Source of the DNA: Firmicutes bacterium ZOR0006
GTDB taxonomy: Bacteria; Bacillota_I; Bacilli_A; Culicoidibacterales; ZOR0006
Assembly (NCBI GenBank): GCA_000798955.1
Contig: JTLC01000015.1
Coordinates: 1-64,000, forward strand
Length of the DNA: 64,000 nt
Direction: 5' to 3'
Positions 35,122 through 43,127 of the stretch are shown piece by piece (position 1 is the stretch's first letter; each line of letters opens with the position of its first letter). The notes beneath the pieces were generated by a model, which was not told the DNA's origin, did not search any database, and worked only from the letters and a program-made list of their open reading frames with translations. The translations under genes were made by a program, and so were the position numbers.

Positions 35122-36105
35122 ATGGAAAAAACAGTTACGAAACGCAAAGTTGTGATTATCGGTACTGGACTCGTTGGTTCGAGTTGTGCCTTTAGTCTTG
35201 TGCATCAAAGTTTATGTGAGGAACTCGTGTTAATCGATGTCAATCACGAGCGAGCGGTCGGTGAGGCCCTTGATTTGTTACACACAATGTCATATATGCC
35301 AACGGTAACAAAAGTCAAAGCGGGAACGTATGCAGATTGTCATGATGCTAATGTGATTATTATCGCGGCTGGGGGACCACCAAAACCAGGTGAAACGCGC
35401 TTGGATAGCTTACAGACTTCAGCGAAAATTTGCCAGGCAATTGTGCCAGAAGTGATGAAGAGTGGCTTCTCAGGTCATTTTCTCGTCATTTCCAATCCTG
35501 TTGATGTGATTGCCTATTATGTGTGGCAATTATCAGGCTTACCGTCATCACACGTCCTTGGAACGGGAACGGCGATTGACTCGGCACGGTTACAAGCGAT
35601 TTTAGCGCAACGATTTGGCTTAAATCCGAAATCAGTACAAGCAGTTGCTTTAGGTGAACATGGTGATTCGCAAATGGTACCGTGGTCACAAGTGATGATT
35701 GCGAACCAACCACTCGATCAGTGGTTAGCAGCACAAGGCCAAGTATTATCGCTAGAAGAACGGGCGCAAATTCGGACTGAGACAGCACGTGCAGGATGGG
35801 AAATTTTTCAACGCAAAGGCACAACATATTATGGAATTGCAGCCGCAGCAAATGCGATTGTCAAAGCTATTTTACATGACGAACAAACGGTGTTACCAGT
35901 GAGTACCCGTGTCACTGGCCAGTACGGTTATCACGATGTTTATTTTGGCACACCGGCTTTACTTGGGGCGAATGGTGTGGAAGCTGTTTACGAGGTGCCG
36001 TTGACCGCAGCGGAAATGGAACAACTCGCACACTCAGTGACAACTTTACAACAAGCACAAGCCAGTTTACCTGCAGTGATAAAGTCTGGGGTGGCAGAAG
36101 CATAA
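35122..36105 (+). CDS. ldh: L-lactate dehydrogenase, NAD-dependent
   Basis: 327 residues. Reduces pyruvate to L-lactate while regenerating NAD+. The Rossmann motif VVIIGTGLVGSSCAF is at about 10-24. The mobile loop holds PPKPGETRLD with the substrate-polarising arginine. ISNPVDVIAYYVW and the catalytic histidine in ALGEHGDSQMVPWS follow. The loop reads AAGGPPKPGETR, where most LDHs have AGAPQKPGETR, so it may be an LDH-like paralogue. It is followed 42 bp later by a HAD phosphatase gene, probably in the same transcript. Confidence 0.88.
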   Translation: MEKTVTKRKVVIIGTGLVGSSCAFSLVHQSLCEELVLIDVNHERAVGEALDLLHTMSYMPTVTKVKAGTYADCHDANVIIIAAGGPPKPGETRLDSLQTSAKICQAIVPEVMKSGFSGHFLVISNPVDVIAYYVWQLSGLPSSHVLGTGTAIDSARLQAILAQRFGLNPKSVQAVALGEHGDSQMVPWSQVMIANQPLDQWLAAQGQVLSLEERAQIRTETARAGWEIFQRKGTTYYGIAAAANAIVKAILHDEQTVLPVSTRVTGQYGYHDVYFGTPALLGANGVEAVYEVPLTAAEMEQLAHSVTTLQQAQASLPAVIKSGVAEA

Positions 36106-36147
36106 TTGACTAAAAAGATGAAGAAGAAAGTAAGAGGAGCATGAACG

Positions 36148-36945
36148 ATGATACGATTAATTGCCAGTGATATGGATGGAACGCTTTTAAAGGAGAGTGG
36201 TCACCTGCCAGCAGACTTCCCTGAGGTTTTTGCACAAATCAAGAGTGAAGGGGCAATCTTTGCAGCAGCGAGTGGGCGCCAATACTATAATTTATTAGAA
36301 AAATTTGCTGATTACGCTGATGAAATGCTTTTTTTAGCTGAAAATGGAACGCTTGTGATGCATCAGGGGCAAGAATTATATACGCATGCCTTGCCTCTTG
36401 ATATTGCGCGTGCTCTCATTGAACGTGGTAGAACAGTGAAAAATGCTTTTGTGATTTTATGTGGAAAAGAAGCGGCATATGTTGAAAGTACCGAGCCACA
36501 TTTCATTGCTGAAGTTGAAAAATACTATGCTCGCTATGAAATCGTTGAAGATTTACTTTTAGTCGAAGATACAGTATTGAAAGTGACAATGTGTGACTTT
36601 ACGAGTGCACAAACAAATAGCTTGCCGGTCTTTGCCGATTATGTCGATCAATTACAAGTGAGTGTTTCTGGTCAAATTTGGCTTGATGTCACCAATCAAG
36701 GAGCAAATAAAGGTAAGGCAATTGCTGCGATTCAAAATAAACTAGGAATTACATTTGAAGAGACGATGGTTTTTGGCGACTTCCTCAATGATTTAGAAAT
36801 GATGAGTAGTGGTTATTATAGTTATGCCATGCAAAATGCTCATCCTGAATTGAAAGCAGCAGCTCGCTTTATCAGCCCTTTAACGAATGAAGAAGAGGCC
36901 GTTACACAGATTATTAAAGAAGCTTTTCAAGATACAAAAAAATAA
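36148..36945 (+). CDS. Cof-type HAD-IIB family phosphatase
   Basis: 265 residues. Motif I is SDMDGTLL near 7-14, with the two catalytic aspartates. Motif III is the lysine in QGANKGKAI. Motif IV is FGDFLNDLEMM. The C2B cap sits between motifs II and III. The family dephosphorylates sugar phosphates, flavin precursors or similar small molecules in the cytoplasm. The substrate is not predictable. Ribosome-binding site AAGAGGAGC before ATG 36148. Confidence 0.9.
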   Translation: MIRLIASDMDGTLLKESGHLPADFPEVFAQIKSEGAIFAAASGRQYYNLLEKFADYADEMLFLAENGTLVMHQGQELYTHALPLDIARALIERGRTVKNAFVILCGKEAAYVESTEPHFIAEVEKYYARYEIVEDLLLVEDTVLKVTMCDFTSAQTNSLPVFADYVDQLQVSVSGQIWLDVTNQGANKGKAIAAIQNKLGITFEETMVFGDFLNDLEMMSSGYYSYAMQNAHPELKAAARFISPLTNEEEAVTQIIKEAFQDTKK

Positions 36946-36954
36946 GGTAAATCG

Positions 36955-36986
36955 TTGACAATATCACATAAAAGCGTTACAGTAAC
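36955..36986 (+). promoter_or_regulatory. Possible promoter and small palindrome upstream of EIIA gene
   Basis: TTGACA (36955-36960), a 17-bp spacer and TACAGT give a moderate promoter. GTTACAGTAAC (36976-36986) is a perfect 5-bp inverted repeat overlapping the -10. A second candidate -10, TATCAT, lies at 37102-37107, closer to the gene. Confidence 0.35.
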
Positions 36987-37140
36987 AGTACATCATACCA
37001 ATAACACCCTGCCCAGATAGTAAAATGATTTTTTTATCATTATAGGTTCGTTATTTGTATGACACAACAACGATATTGCTTGCTTATGAAAAATTTTTTT
37101 GCTATCATAAGTGAGTATTTTAATCAAGGAGGCTTTTCTC

Positions 37141-37656
37141 ATGGGATTTTTTGACTTTTTAAAAGGTAAAAAAGAAGAAACGGCTGCACCGGTTGTCGAA
37201 GCACAACCAGCAGTAAGTACATTAGCAGCAGTAATGGATGGTGAAATTTTACCAGTAACGGAAACACCAGATCCAGTATTCTCACAAAAAATGATGGGTG
37301 ACGGATACGCAGTTGTTCCAGCAAATGGAACAGTTGTTTCACCAGTTGACGGAACTGTTGAATTAGTATTCCCAACTAAACATGCAATTGGTTTAAAATC
37401 AGTTGATGGTTTAGAAATCATCATTCACGTTGGACTTGATACTGTTGGTTTACAAGGTGAAGGATTTGAAGTATTTGTCGCACAAGGTGATACAGTAACT
37501 CGCGGGCAAAAGTTACTTGAAGTTGATCTTGAAGCAATTCGTGACAAAGTGCCTTCATTAGTGACACCAGTTGTTATTTCTAACCTAGAAGGTAAAGAAG
37601 TTGAAGTAACAACAGGAGAAGCAAAAGCTGGAGATACAGTTTTAACTGTTAAGTAA
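37141..37656 (+). CDS. crr: PTS glucose-family EIIA domain protein (EIIA-Glc)
   Basis: 171 residues. A short amphipathic/basic N-terminus ([11 protein letters not shown]) is followed by a complete EIIA-Glc domain. The motif [17 protein letters not shown] contains the phosphorylated histidine. It accepts phosphate from HPr and passes it to EIIB domains of glucose-family permeases; it can also take part in regulation of non-PTS permeases. An upstream in-frame start at 37111 is unlikely because AAGGAGG sits 7 bp before ATG 37141. It is a stand-alone EIIA with no permease gene nearby, so it probably serves several EIIBC proteins. Confidence 0.93.
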   Translation: MGFFDFLKGKKEETAAPVVEAQPAVSTLAAVMDGEILPVTETPDPVFSQKMMGDGYAVVPANGTVVSPVDGTVELVFPTKHAIGLKSVDGLEIIIHVGLDTVGLQGEGFEVFVAQGDTVTRGQKLLEVDLEAIRDKVPSLVTPVVISNLEGKEVEVTTGEAKAGDTVLTVK

Positions 37657-37663
37657 TGCTTTT

Positions 37664-37691
37664 CAACCCCTGACGTTCAGGGGTTTTTTTC
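37664..37691 (+). terminator. Intrinsic terminator after EIIA gene
   Basis: AACCCCTGA/TCAGGGGTT stem with a three-base loop, followed by a T-run. Confidence 0.93.
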
Positions 37692-37760
37692 TTACATGAA
37701 CAAGAGTGAGGAAAAGTCGGGAGAGTTTCCTCATAGGTTAATGAAATGGAAGTGAACATT

Positions 37761-37988
37761 ATGAAACCAAAAGCGAAAATGAAAATTCGAACACGGATTA
37801 GTATCGGAATCATGAGTTTTGCTGTACTTTATGTCGCTGTTCGCGTGATTGAGAGTTTATATATGACTGGGCAATTTGTCTTTCACTTATTTGATGCTGT
37901 TTTGTTTATCCTTTTCATCCTTGTCATTATCGCTTTTATAGCGAAAATGGGGAAAAAGAAACCACAGGAGTCACAACCAACCAACTAA
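37761..37988 (+). CDS. Small two-segment membrane protein
   Basis: 75 residues from ATG 37761. A basic N-terminus (MKPKAKMKIRTR) is followed by two hydrophobic segments (about 13-30 and 37-60) and a basic/polar tail. The frame also contains an ATG at 37746, but GGAAG lies at a better distance from the second one. I recognise no family. It lies upstream of comEA, but a separate start region follows, so a link with competence is unproven. Confidence 0.65.
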   Translation: MKPKAKMKIRTRISIGIMSFAVLYVAVRVIESLYMTGQFVFHLFDAVLFILFILVIIAFIAKMGKKKPQESQPTN

Positions 37989-38118
37989 TTATCAGTATGA
38001 AAATGAATCCGCTTAATGTCGCTTTATGAACGGCACTAGGCGTTTTTTTTATGGAAAAAATTTTAAAAAAGCCATTTTGCCTAGAAAGCGAGTATATAGA
38101 GTTGAAAGGGGGGAATAT

Positions 38119-38607
38119 ATGATGCACAAGTGGAAACAAAGCATCGTTCAGTGGTGTGAGCGACCACAGATGCTGTTAGGGCTTGTTGGAATCAATCTGC
38201 TTGCAACAGTCGGACTTGGGATTATCGTTACGATGACAAGTATTCGCATACCAAAAACAATTGATCAATCAACGGTAGTGACGCAACCTCATGTTCCAGA
38301 GACTAATTCGCAAGAAACTCCAGTAAATCCTGGATTACAGACACCACCAATTGGGGAAGAACCAACAAGTGAGGAACCACCGGTTGCCACAACTGATCAG
38401 CAGGCCGTGGCAAATGGCAAGGTCAACATCAATTTGGCTTCAGCAACATTACTTCAAGAACTACCAGGAATTGGGCCACAAAAAGCCCAAGCAATTATTG
38501 AATATCGCCAACAAACACCATTCGTGACAATCCAAGATATCCAAAAAGTCAGTGGTATTGGTGAAAAAACATTTGCGAAATTGGAAGCCTTGATTCTAGT
38601 CGAATGA
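38119..38607 (+). CDS. comEA: ComEA-type competence protein, DNA-binding
   Basis: 162 residues. One N-terminal membrane anchor (about 21-44), a proline/threonine-rich linker, and a C-terminal helix-hairpin-helix pair (NINLASATLLQELPGIGPQKA, then VSGIGEKTFAKLEALI). ComEA is the membrane-bound receptor that binds incoming double-stranded DNA outside the cell. The linker is long and the SLBB domain of longer ComEA proteins is not evident. The start is ATG 38119 after AAAGGGGGG. The stop overlaps the comEC start codon. Confidence 0.93.
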   Translation: MMHKWKQSIVQWCERPQMLLGLVGINLLATVGLGIIVTMTSIRIPKTIDQSTVVTQPHVPETNSQETPVNPGLQTPPIGEEPTSEEPPVATTDQQAVANGKVNINLASATLLQELPGIGPQKAQAIIEYRQQTPFVTIQDIQKVSGIGEKTFAKLEALILVE

Positions 38608-40775
38608 TCGCCTTAAGTGCAACAATTTTAATGGCGATTTGGCTTGTAACCGGACAAGCGAGTTGGGTGTTCCTATTCGTGATTGCTGCTAGCGGTGTTT
38701 TACTCGTCAAGAAACAGTGGCTTGAGTTTGCAGTTTTACTCGTATTATGTGGACAGTTAGTGGCTTTGCCACAGATTGAACCGCTCCAAGAGCGTGGCGA
38801 GCAGCAACAGCTCCAATTTACCATTACTTCGGTGCCAGTTATGACCGAGAGTGGCTGCCGTGCGTATGCGAAGTTGGCGAATGGAGAACCGTGGTTAGTC
38901 ACGATGAGAACAAAAACGCAATGTGAGTTCGAATATGGGATGAAGATGCTGGCTACTGGTGTGCCAACACCAATTCAAGGTTTGCAAAATTTTCAATTAT
39001 TTCAACGTTCCCGATTTTACACGCGTCAAAAGCAAGTCCGTGGTGAATTACAAGTAAAAGCAATCCACCAGCGAGAAGTTGCTACGAAGCGTTATGAGCA
39101 ACAACTGGCGATTTTATCATGGATTGATCAGCGAATTGGACATCCCGAAGGGGCGATTTTATTCAAAGCAATGATTTTGGGAGAAACGAGTGAATTTTCC
39201 GAGGATGTACGAGCCGTTTGGCAAACATTAAACATCAGTCATATTTTAGCAATTTCGGGTCTCCATGCTGCAATCTTTATCACTTTGATTCGAATAGTTT
39301 GTCGTCGCTGTCACATACTCAAACATTGGCATCCGTGGATTATCGGGGGTATTTTACTACTCTTACGCTGGTATAATTTTGCATCGGTTTCGTTTACGCG
39401 TGTTGTCTGTATGTGGTTTATTAGCCTATTACTCGGGAAACGTTGGAGTCAGTACCAAAAATTGCTGATTGCGAGTGCAATCGTTGGTTTGCTTTGGCCG
39501 CAAGAATTACTAGGCATTGGCTATTATTATTCATTTAGTTGTGCATTACTACTCACGTTGGGGCGGAAATTATGGCAAAAAAAATGGGGATGGTTCGCGA
39601 TTCCATTCACGTTACAACTGTGGCTGTTACCAATCACGTTATGGCAAACGGGAAGTTTTTTACCCGTGAGCTTACTGGCCAATATGTTAGCAATCCCTTT
39701 TGTGACGTTGTTGTTACCATTGCTATTAGTAATGCTACTTTTTCCGTTTAGTGCAGAATTTGTCGTGTGGTTTTATCACTGCGGTGTCTTTTTCTTTGAA
39801 TGGTTACTTGAAATTGCTCCGTGGACACTGACACTTGGCCAACTCACACTACTGAGTTGTATCATAATTCTAGGTGGTCTTTATTTAGGTTACTATTACC
39901 ATGAGCATCGCGCCTACTATCGTTGTGTATTTGTTAGTTTTGCTTGTATGAGTCTTGTGTTCATCAATTTTTGGCGTCAGCCGGAGGTGACAATGGTTGA
40001 TATCGGCCAAGGCGATGCAACGGTAATTCTTGATGAGCGCCGAAAGGCATTTGTGATTGATACTGGGGGGCCGAGTAAGCTGGAAACAGACGATTGGCAG
40101 CGTGAACCAGTAGTTGAAGCATATTTGAAACAACGTGGTGTTCGCCAGATAGAAACGTTAGTCATCACTCATGGTGATTTAGATCATCTTGGCTATTCAT
40201 TGGCTTTATTTGCTCGTGAAGACATTCGGATTGAAAACCTCGTTTTAGCTGCAATGCAAAATGAGACGCCAGAAGAACAGCAACTCTTGCAATTAGCGAC
40301 GAAATTAGGCACAAATATTCATTTTGTTCAGGAAGGCACGCAAATACAATTTGGGAAATTACAATTTAGTGTCTTATCACCAGTATCCAATCAACGTGTT
40401 AATATCAATAATCACTCACTCGTTTTGTGGAGCCAAATTGGTGGTTTGAATTGGCTATTTACCGGTGATATTGAACAGAGCGTGGAACATGATCTCGTCA
40501 AACGTTACCCTGACTTACCAGTCGATGTGCTAAAAGTCGCACATCATGGCAGTAAAACATCAACGAGTTTGCTATTTTTGCTGACATACCAACCAAAATA
40601 TGCCTTAATTTCAGCTGGAAGGAATAATCGCTTTAATCATCCACATCCGACTATCACCAAGCGACTAGCAGATCATCAAGTGATGACGGTCACGACGAGT
40701 GAAGTTGGGATGATTCGATTTCGCCCTTGGAGTCAGCAATGGGAATGTGTTGAACAAGCGCTGTGCTTCCAATAG
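38604..40775 (+). CDS. comEC: ComEC/Rec2-type DNA uptake channel
   Basis: 723 residues, the expected length. An N-terminal membrane/OB region is followed by the ComEC competence domain with multiple membrane segments (about 195-450; landmark ISHILAISGLHAAIFI). The C-terminal metallo-beta-lactamase-like domain has VDIGQGDATVI near 468 and the metal-binding HGDLDHLGY. ComEC conducts single-stranded DNA across the membrane, and the MBL domain may degrade the other strand. ATG 38604 overlaps the comEA stop. No frameshift is seen, so the uptake genes appear intact; comEB is absent from this locus. Confidence 0.95.
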   Translation: MIALSATILMAIWLVTGQASWVFLFVIAASGVLLVKKQWLEFAVLLVLCGQLVALPQIEPLQERGEQQQLQFTITSVPVMTESGCRAYAKLANGEPWLVTMRTKTQCEFEYGMKMLATGVPTPIQGLQNFQLFQRSRFYTRQKQVRGELQVKAIHQREVATKRYEQQLAILSWIDQRIGHPEGAILFKAMILGETSEFSEDVRAVWQTLNISHILAISGLHAAIFITLIRIVCRRCHILKHWHPWIIGGILLLLRWYNFASVSFTRVVCMWFISLLLGKRWSQYQKLLIASAIVGLLWPQELLGIGYYYSFSCALLLTLGRKLWQKKWGWFAIPFTLQLWLLPITLWQTGSFLPVSLLANMLAIPFVTLLLPLLLVMLLFPFSAEFVVWFYHCGVFFFEWLLEIAPWTLTLGQLTLLSCIIILGGLYLGYYYHEHRAYYRCVFVSFACMSLVFINFWRQPEVTMVDIGQGDATVILDERRKAFVIDTGGPSKLETDDWQREPVVEAYLKQRGVRQIETLVITHGDLDHLGYSLALFAREDIRIENLVLAAMQNETPEEQQLLQLATKLGTNIHFVQEGTQIQFGKLQFSVLSPVSNQRVNINNHSLVLWSQIGGLNWLFTGDIEQSVEHDLVKRYPDLPVDVLKVAHHGSKTSTSLLFLLTYQPKYALISAGRNNRFNHPHPTITKRLADHQVMTVTTSEVGMIRFRPWSQQWECVEQALCFQ

Positions 40776-40847
40776 TCAGGCTATTTCTTTGTTTCGCTGT
40801 CAATGTTATAATAAGTGAGAGAAACAGTGAGAAAAGGGAGAAAACTG

Positions 40848-41822
40848 ATGAGTGTTCATATTATTCTTGGCGAAGATCGCTATTTAACTGAAACAACGAT
40901 TACGACACTTTGTCAACAAGCTGGACTGGCCCGTGATGATTTTGGTGTAATGCAAGGATCATTATTAGAACAAAGTTTACAAGATATCATTCAAGATGCG
41001 AATACGACATCATTATTTGCTGAGCGAAAAGTCATCATTGCTCGCGATGCATATTGTTTTACTGGGAAGCGTGTCAAACAAACTTTTGATGGTGAACATC
41101 AACTAGCTGTTTTAGAACGTTACTTGCAGCATCCCAATCCTGAAACAGTGCTTATTTTTGTTGTCCCTGCTGAAAAATTTGACGAACGTAAAAAAGTTGT
41201 CAAAGCACTCAAGCAGCTAGCGACAGTACACCTCGCACAACCATTGAATGATAAACAATTACACAGTTGGCTTGAGCAACAGCTAATTAATCGCCAGTTA
41301 CAATTTGAGGCAATTGCCAAACAAGCACTATTAACCCGCTGTGATTTTCAGCTAGAAATGCTCGTGCATGAGCTTGATAAATATCAATTGTATGGGAAGC
41401 AAGAGCGCTATACTGTTGGAGATGTCGAAATGCTGACACCTGATAATTTACAAAGTGATATTTTTCAATTTATCGATGCTTTATTGTTAAAGAAATTTTT
41501 CCTTGCACAAAAACAGTTGGATAAATATTTACAAGAGGGGGAAGATGTCTTTGGAGTGATTGCCTTAGTTGCTAATCAACTCAAACTCTTACTCCAAGTG
41601 AAAGCTTTACATGATAGTGGCTTAAATCCACAAACGATTGCTTCGCGATTAGGTGTTCATCCATACCGCGTGAAACTAGCGTTGGAAAAATCACGGCAAC
41701 ATGCACCACAGCTCGTTATGCAAACTTTAACGGCATTAACAGAACTTGATGTTCAAGTCAAACAGGGACAAATGGACAAGAAATTAGGTTTTGAATTATT
41801 TATGATTCGTTTTTGTCAGTAG
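40848..41822 (+). CDS. holA: DNA polymerase III delta subunit
   Basis: 324 residues from ATG 40848 (MSVHIILGEDRYL), preceded by AAGGGAG. An upstream in-frame ATG or alternative start at 40815 lies in the promoter region. HolA is the clamp-loader subunit that opens the sliding clamp. Landmarks are the degenerate P-loop region, VIIARDAYCF, VFVVPAEKFDERKKVVKAL and the helical C-terminus GVHPYRVKLALEKSRQ. comEC-holA is the usual order in Bacilli. The rpsT gene that often follows is not found here. Confidence 0.94.
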   Translation: MSVHIILGEDRYLTETTITTLCQQAGLARDDFGVMQGSLLEQSLQDIIQDANTTSLFAERKVIIARDAYCFTGKRVKQTFDGEHQLAVLERYLQHPNPETVLIFVVPAEKFDERKKVVKALKQLATVHLAQPLNDKQLHSWLEQQLINRQLQFEAIAKQALLTRCDFQLEMLVHELDKYQLYGKQERYTVGDVEMLTPDNLQSDIFQFIDALLLKKFFLAQKQLDKYLQEGEDVFGVIALVANQLKLLLQVKALHDSGLNPQTIASRLGVHPYRVKLALEKSRQHAPQLVMQTLTALTELDVQVKQGQMDKKLGFELFMIRFCQ

Positions 41823-41889
41823 TGACCAAAAAATTATTTCCACAGTATGCAGAAATAATCAGTAGTTACACAAGTCAATAACACAAAAA

Positions 41890-41921
41890 TGGGGGGGAGC
41901 GAGTATGCGCCTCCTTTTTTG
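41890..41921 (+). terminator. Intrinsic terminator after holA
   Basis: GGGAGC/GCGCCTCC forms a GC-rich stem with a short loop, followed by six Ts. Confidence 0.7.
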
Positions 41922-42006
41922 GTGTTTACCGTTGAAATATTAGCTGAAAATTCATTTTTTTCTTTGTATAATGATGAGTATAAGATGACAAAAGGGGGAG
42001 AATTCC

Positions 42007-42996
42007 ATGGTAAAAAATCAATGGTATGTGGTTTTGCTTGCGAGTGATGTCAAAGTTGGTCAAGCAGTCGGATGTACTCGCTTCGGTACCAAACTTGTGC
42101 TCTGGCGCGATCATAACCAGCAAGTACATTGTATTTATGATCGCTGTATCCACCGGGGGGTGTCTTTATGTAAAGGCGAAGTAAAAAATAATCATATTAT
42201 GTGTCCATTTCATGGGTTTGAATTTGACGGTAGTGGTCGGTGTGTGTTGATTCCTGCAAATGGACAAGTGACACCGGTTCCGAAAGGCTTTCAGACGCAA
42301 GCGTATCGTGTTGTTGAAAAATATGGGTACCTTTGGCTCTATTATAGTGATCAGTTTCCAGAAACAGATGAAGTTCCGTTTTTTTCGGATTTAGCCGCTG
42401 AAAACGGTGCTGCTTTTGCGACAAACGACTTTGTTGATTTATGGGAGACACACTATACGCGTGCTGTTGAAAATCAACTAGATGTTGTGCATTTACCGTT
42501 CATTCATCGCAAGACAATTGGGAAAGGAAACAAAACAATTGTCAACGGTCCGTACCTCGAAGTGGATGAAGAACAAATGATTATTCGGACATATAATGAA
42601 GTTGATCATGGGCAGAAGCCAAAATCAGCACAGGAAATTGCTGAACAGGTTTTACAAAAAGAATATAAACTCGAATTTCGTATGCCAGCTTTATGGCAAA
42701 ATCACGTGTTTGATAAACTCCGAATTACAATTGCTTTTTCGCCAATTGATGAAGAACATACGATGATTTATATGCGGACGTGGCAAAAAATCATGACAGT
42801 ACCAGGACTAAAGCAGGTCCTTAATTGGCAGTCGATGCGTCAAGCAATTCAAGTGCTCTATGAAGATAAATATGTTGTTGAAAGCCAAGAACCAAAAGCA
42901 ACATCATTGCGAATGGGAGAAAAACTTATTAAAGGGGATCAACCAATCATCGTTTTTCGGCAAATGCGTGAACGTTTATTACAAGAAATGGACTAG
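42007..42996 (+). CDS. Rieske-type non-heme iron oxygenase, alpha-subunit-like
   Basis: 329 residues. The N-terminal Rieske domain has both ligand pairs of a [2Fe-2S] cluster: C47-I-H49 and C66-P-F-H69. The catalytic domain shows the mononuclear iron motif E155-N-Q-L-D159-V-V-H162 then H167, so the protein looks active. The family uses O2 and reducing power to hydroxylate or demethylate substrates. The length and spacing resemble the single-subunit PaO/vanillate-demethylase-like group. No reductase or ferredoxin gene is adjacent. Such enzymes are uncommon in fermentative Gram-positive bacteria. GGGGGAG precedes ATG 42007. Monocistronic. Confidence 0.9.
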   Translation: MVKNQWYVVLLASDVKVGQAVGCTRFGTKLVLWRDHNQQVHCIYDRCIHRGVSLCKGEVKNNHIMCPFHGFEFDGSGRCVLIPANGQVTPVPKGFQTQAYRVVEKYGYLWLYYSDQFPETDEVPFFSDLAAENGAAFATNDFVDLWETHYTRAVENQLDVVHLPFIHRKTIGKGNKTIVNGPYLEVDEEQMIIRTYNEVDHGQKPKSAQEIAEQVLQKEYKLEFRMPALWQNHVFDKLRITIAFSPIDEEHTMIYMRTWQKIMTVPGLKQVLNWQSMRQAIQVLYEDKYVVESQEPKATSLRMGEKLIKGDQPIIVFRQMRERLLQEMD

Positions 42997-43023
42997 AACA
43001 AGGGTATCCTTGTTCTTTTTTTT
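42996..43023 (+). terminator. Intrinsic terminator after Rieske gene
   Basis: GAACAAGG (42996-43003) pairs with CCTTGTTC (43008-43015), followed by eight Ts. The stem includes the last base of the stop codon. Confidence 0.93.
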
Positions 43024-43127
43024 AGCAATTTTATTAGTTAGCAGGGGAAAATACCGAGTTTGCTTTGCAATTCGTTAGGTTTTGATTTAAAATAAAGAGT
43101 GTAAGTGGTAAAAAAAGGGGAGAAAAT

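Noticed and set aside
36993-37424. Minus-strand frame of 143 codons
   Set aside because: Overlaps the EIIA gene, which has strong homology, a ribosome-binding site and a terminator on the plus strand.
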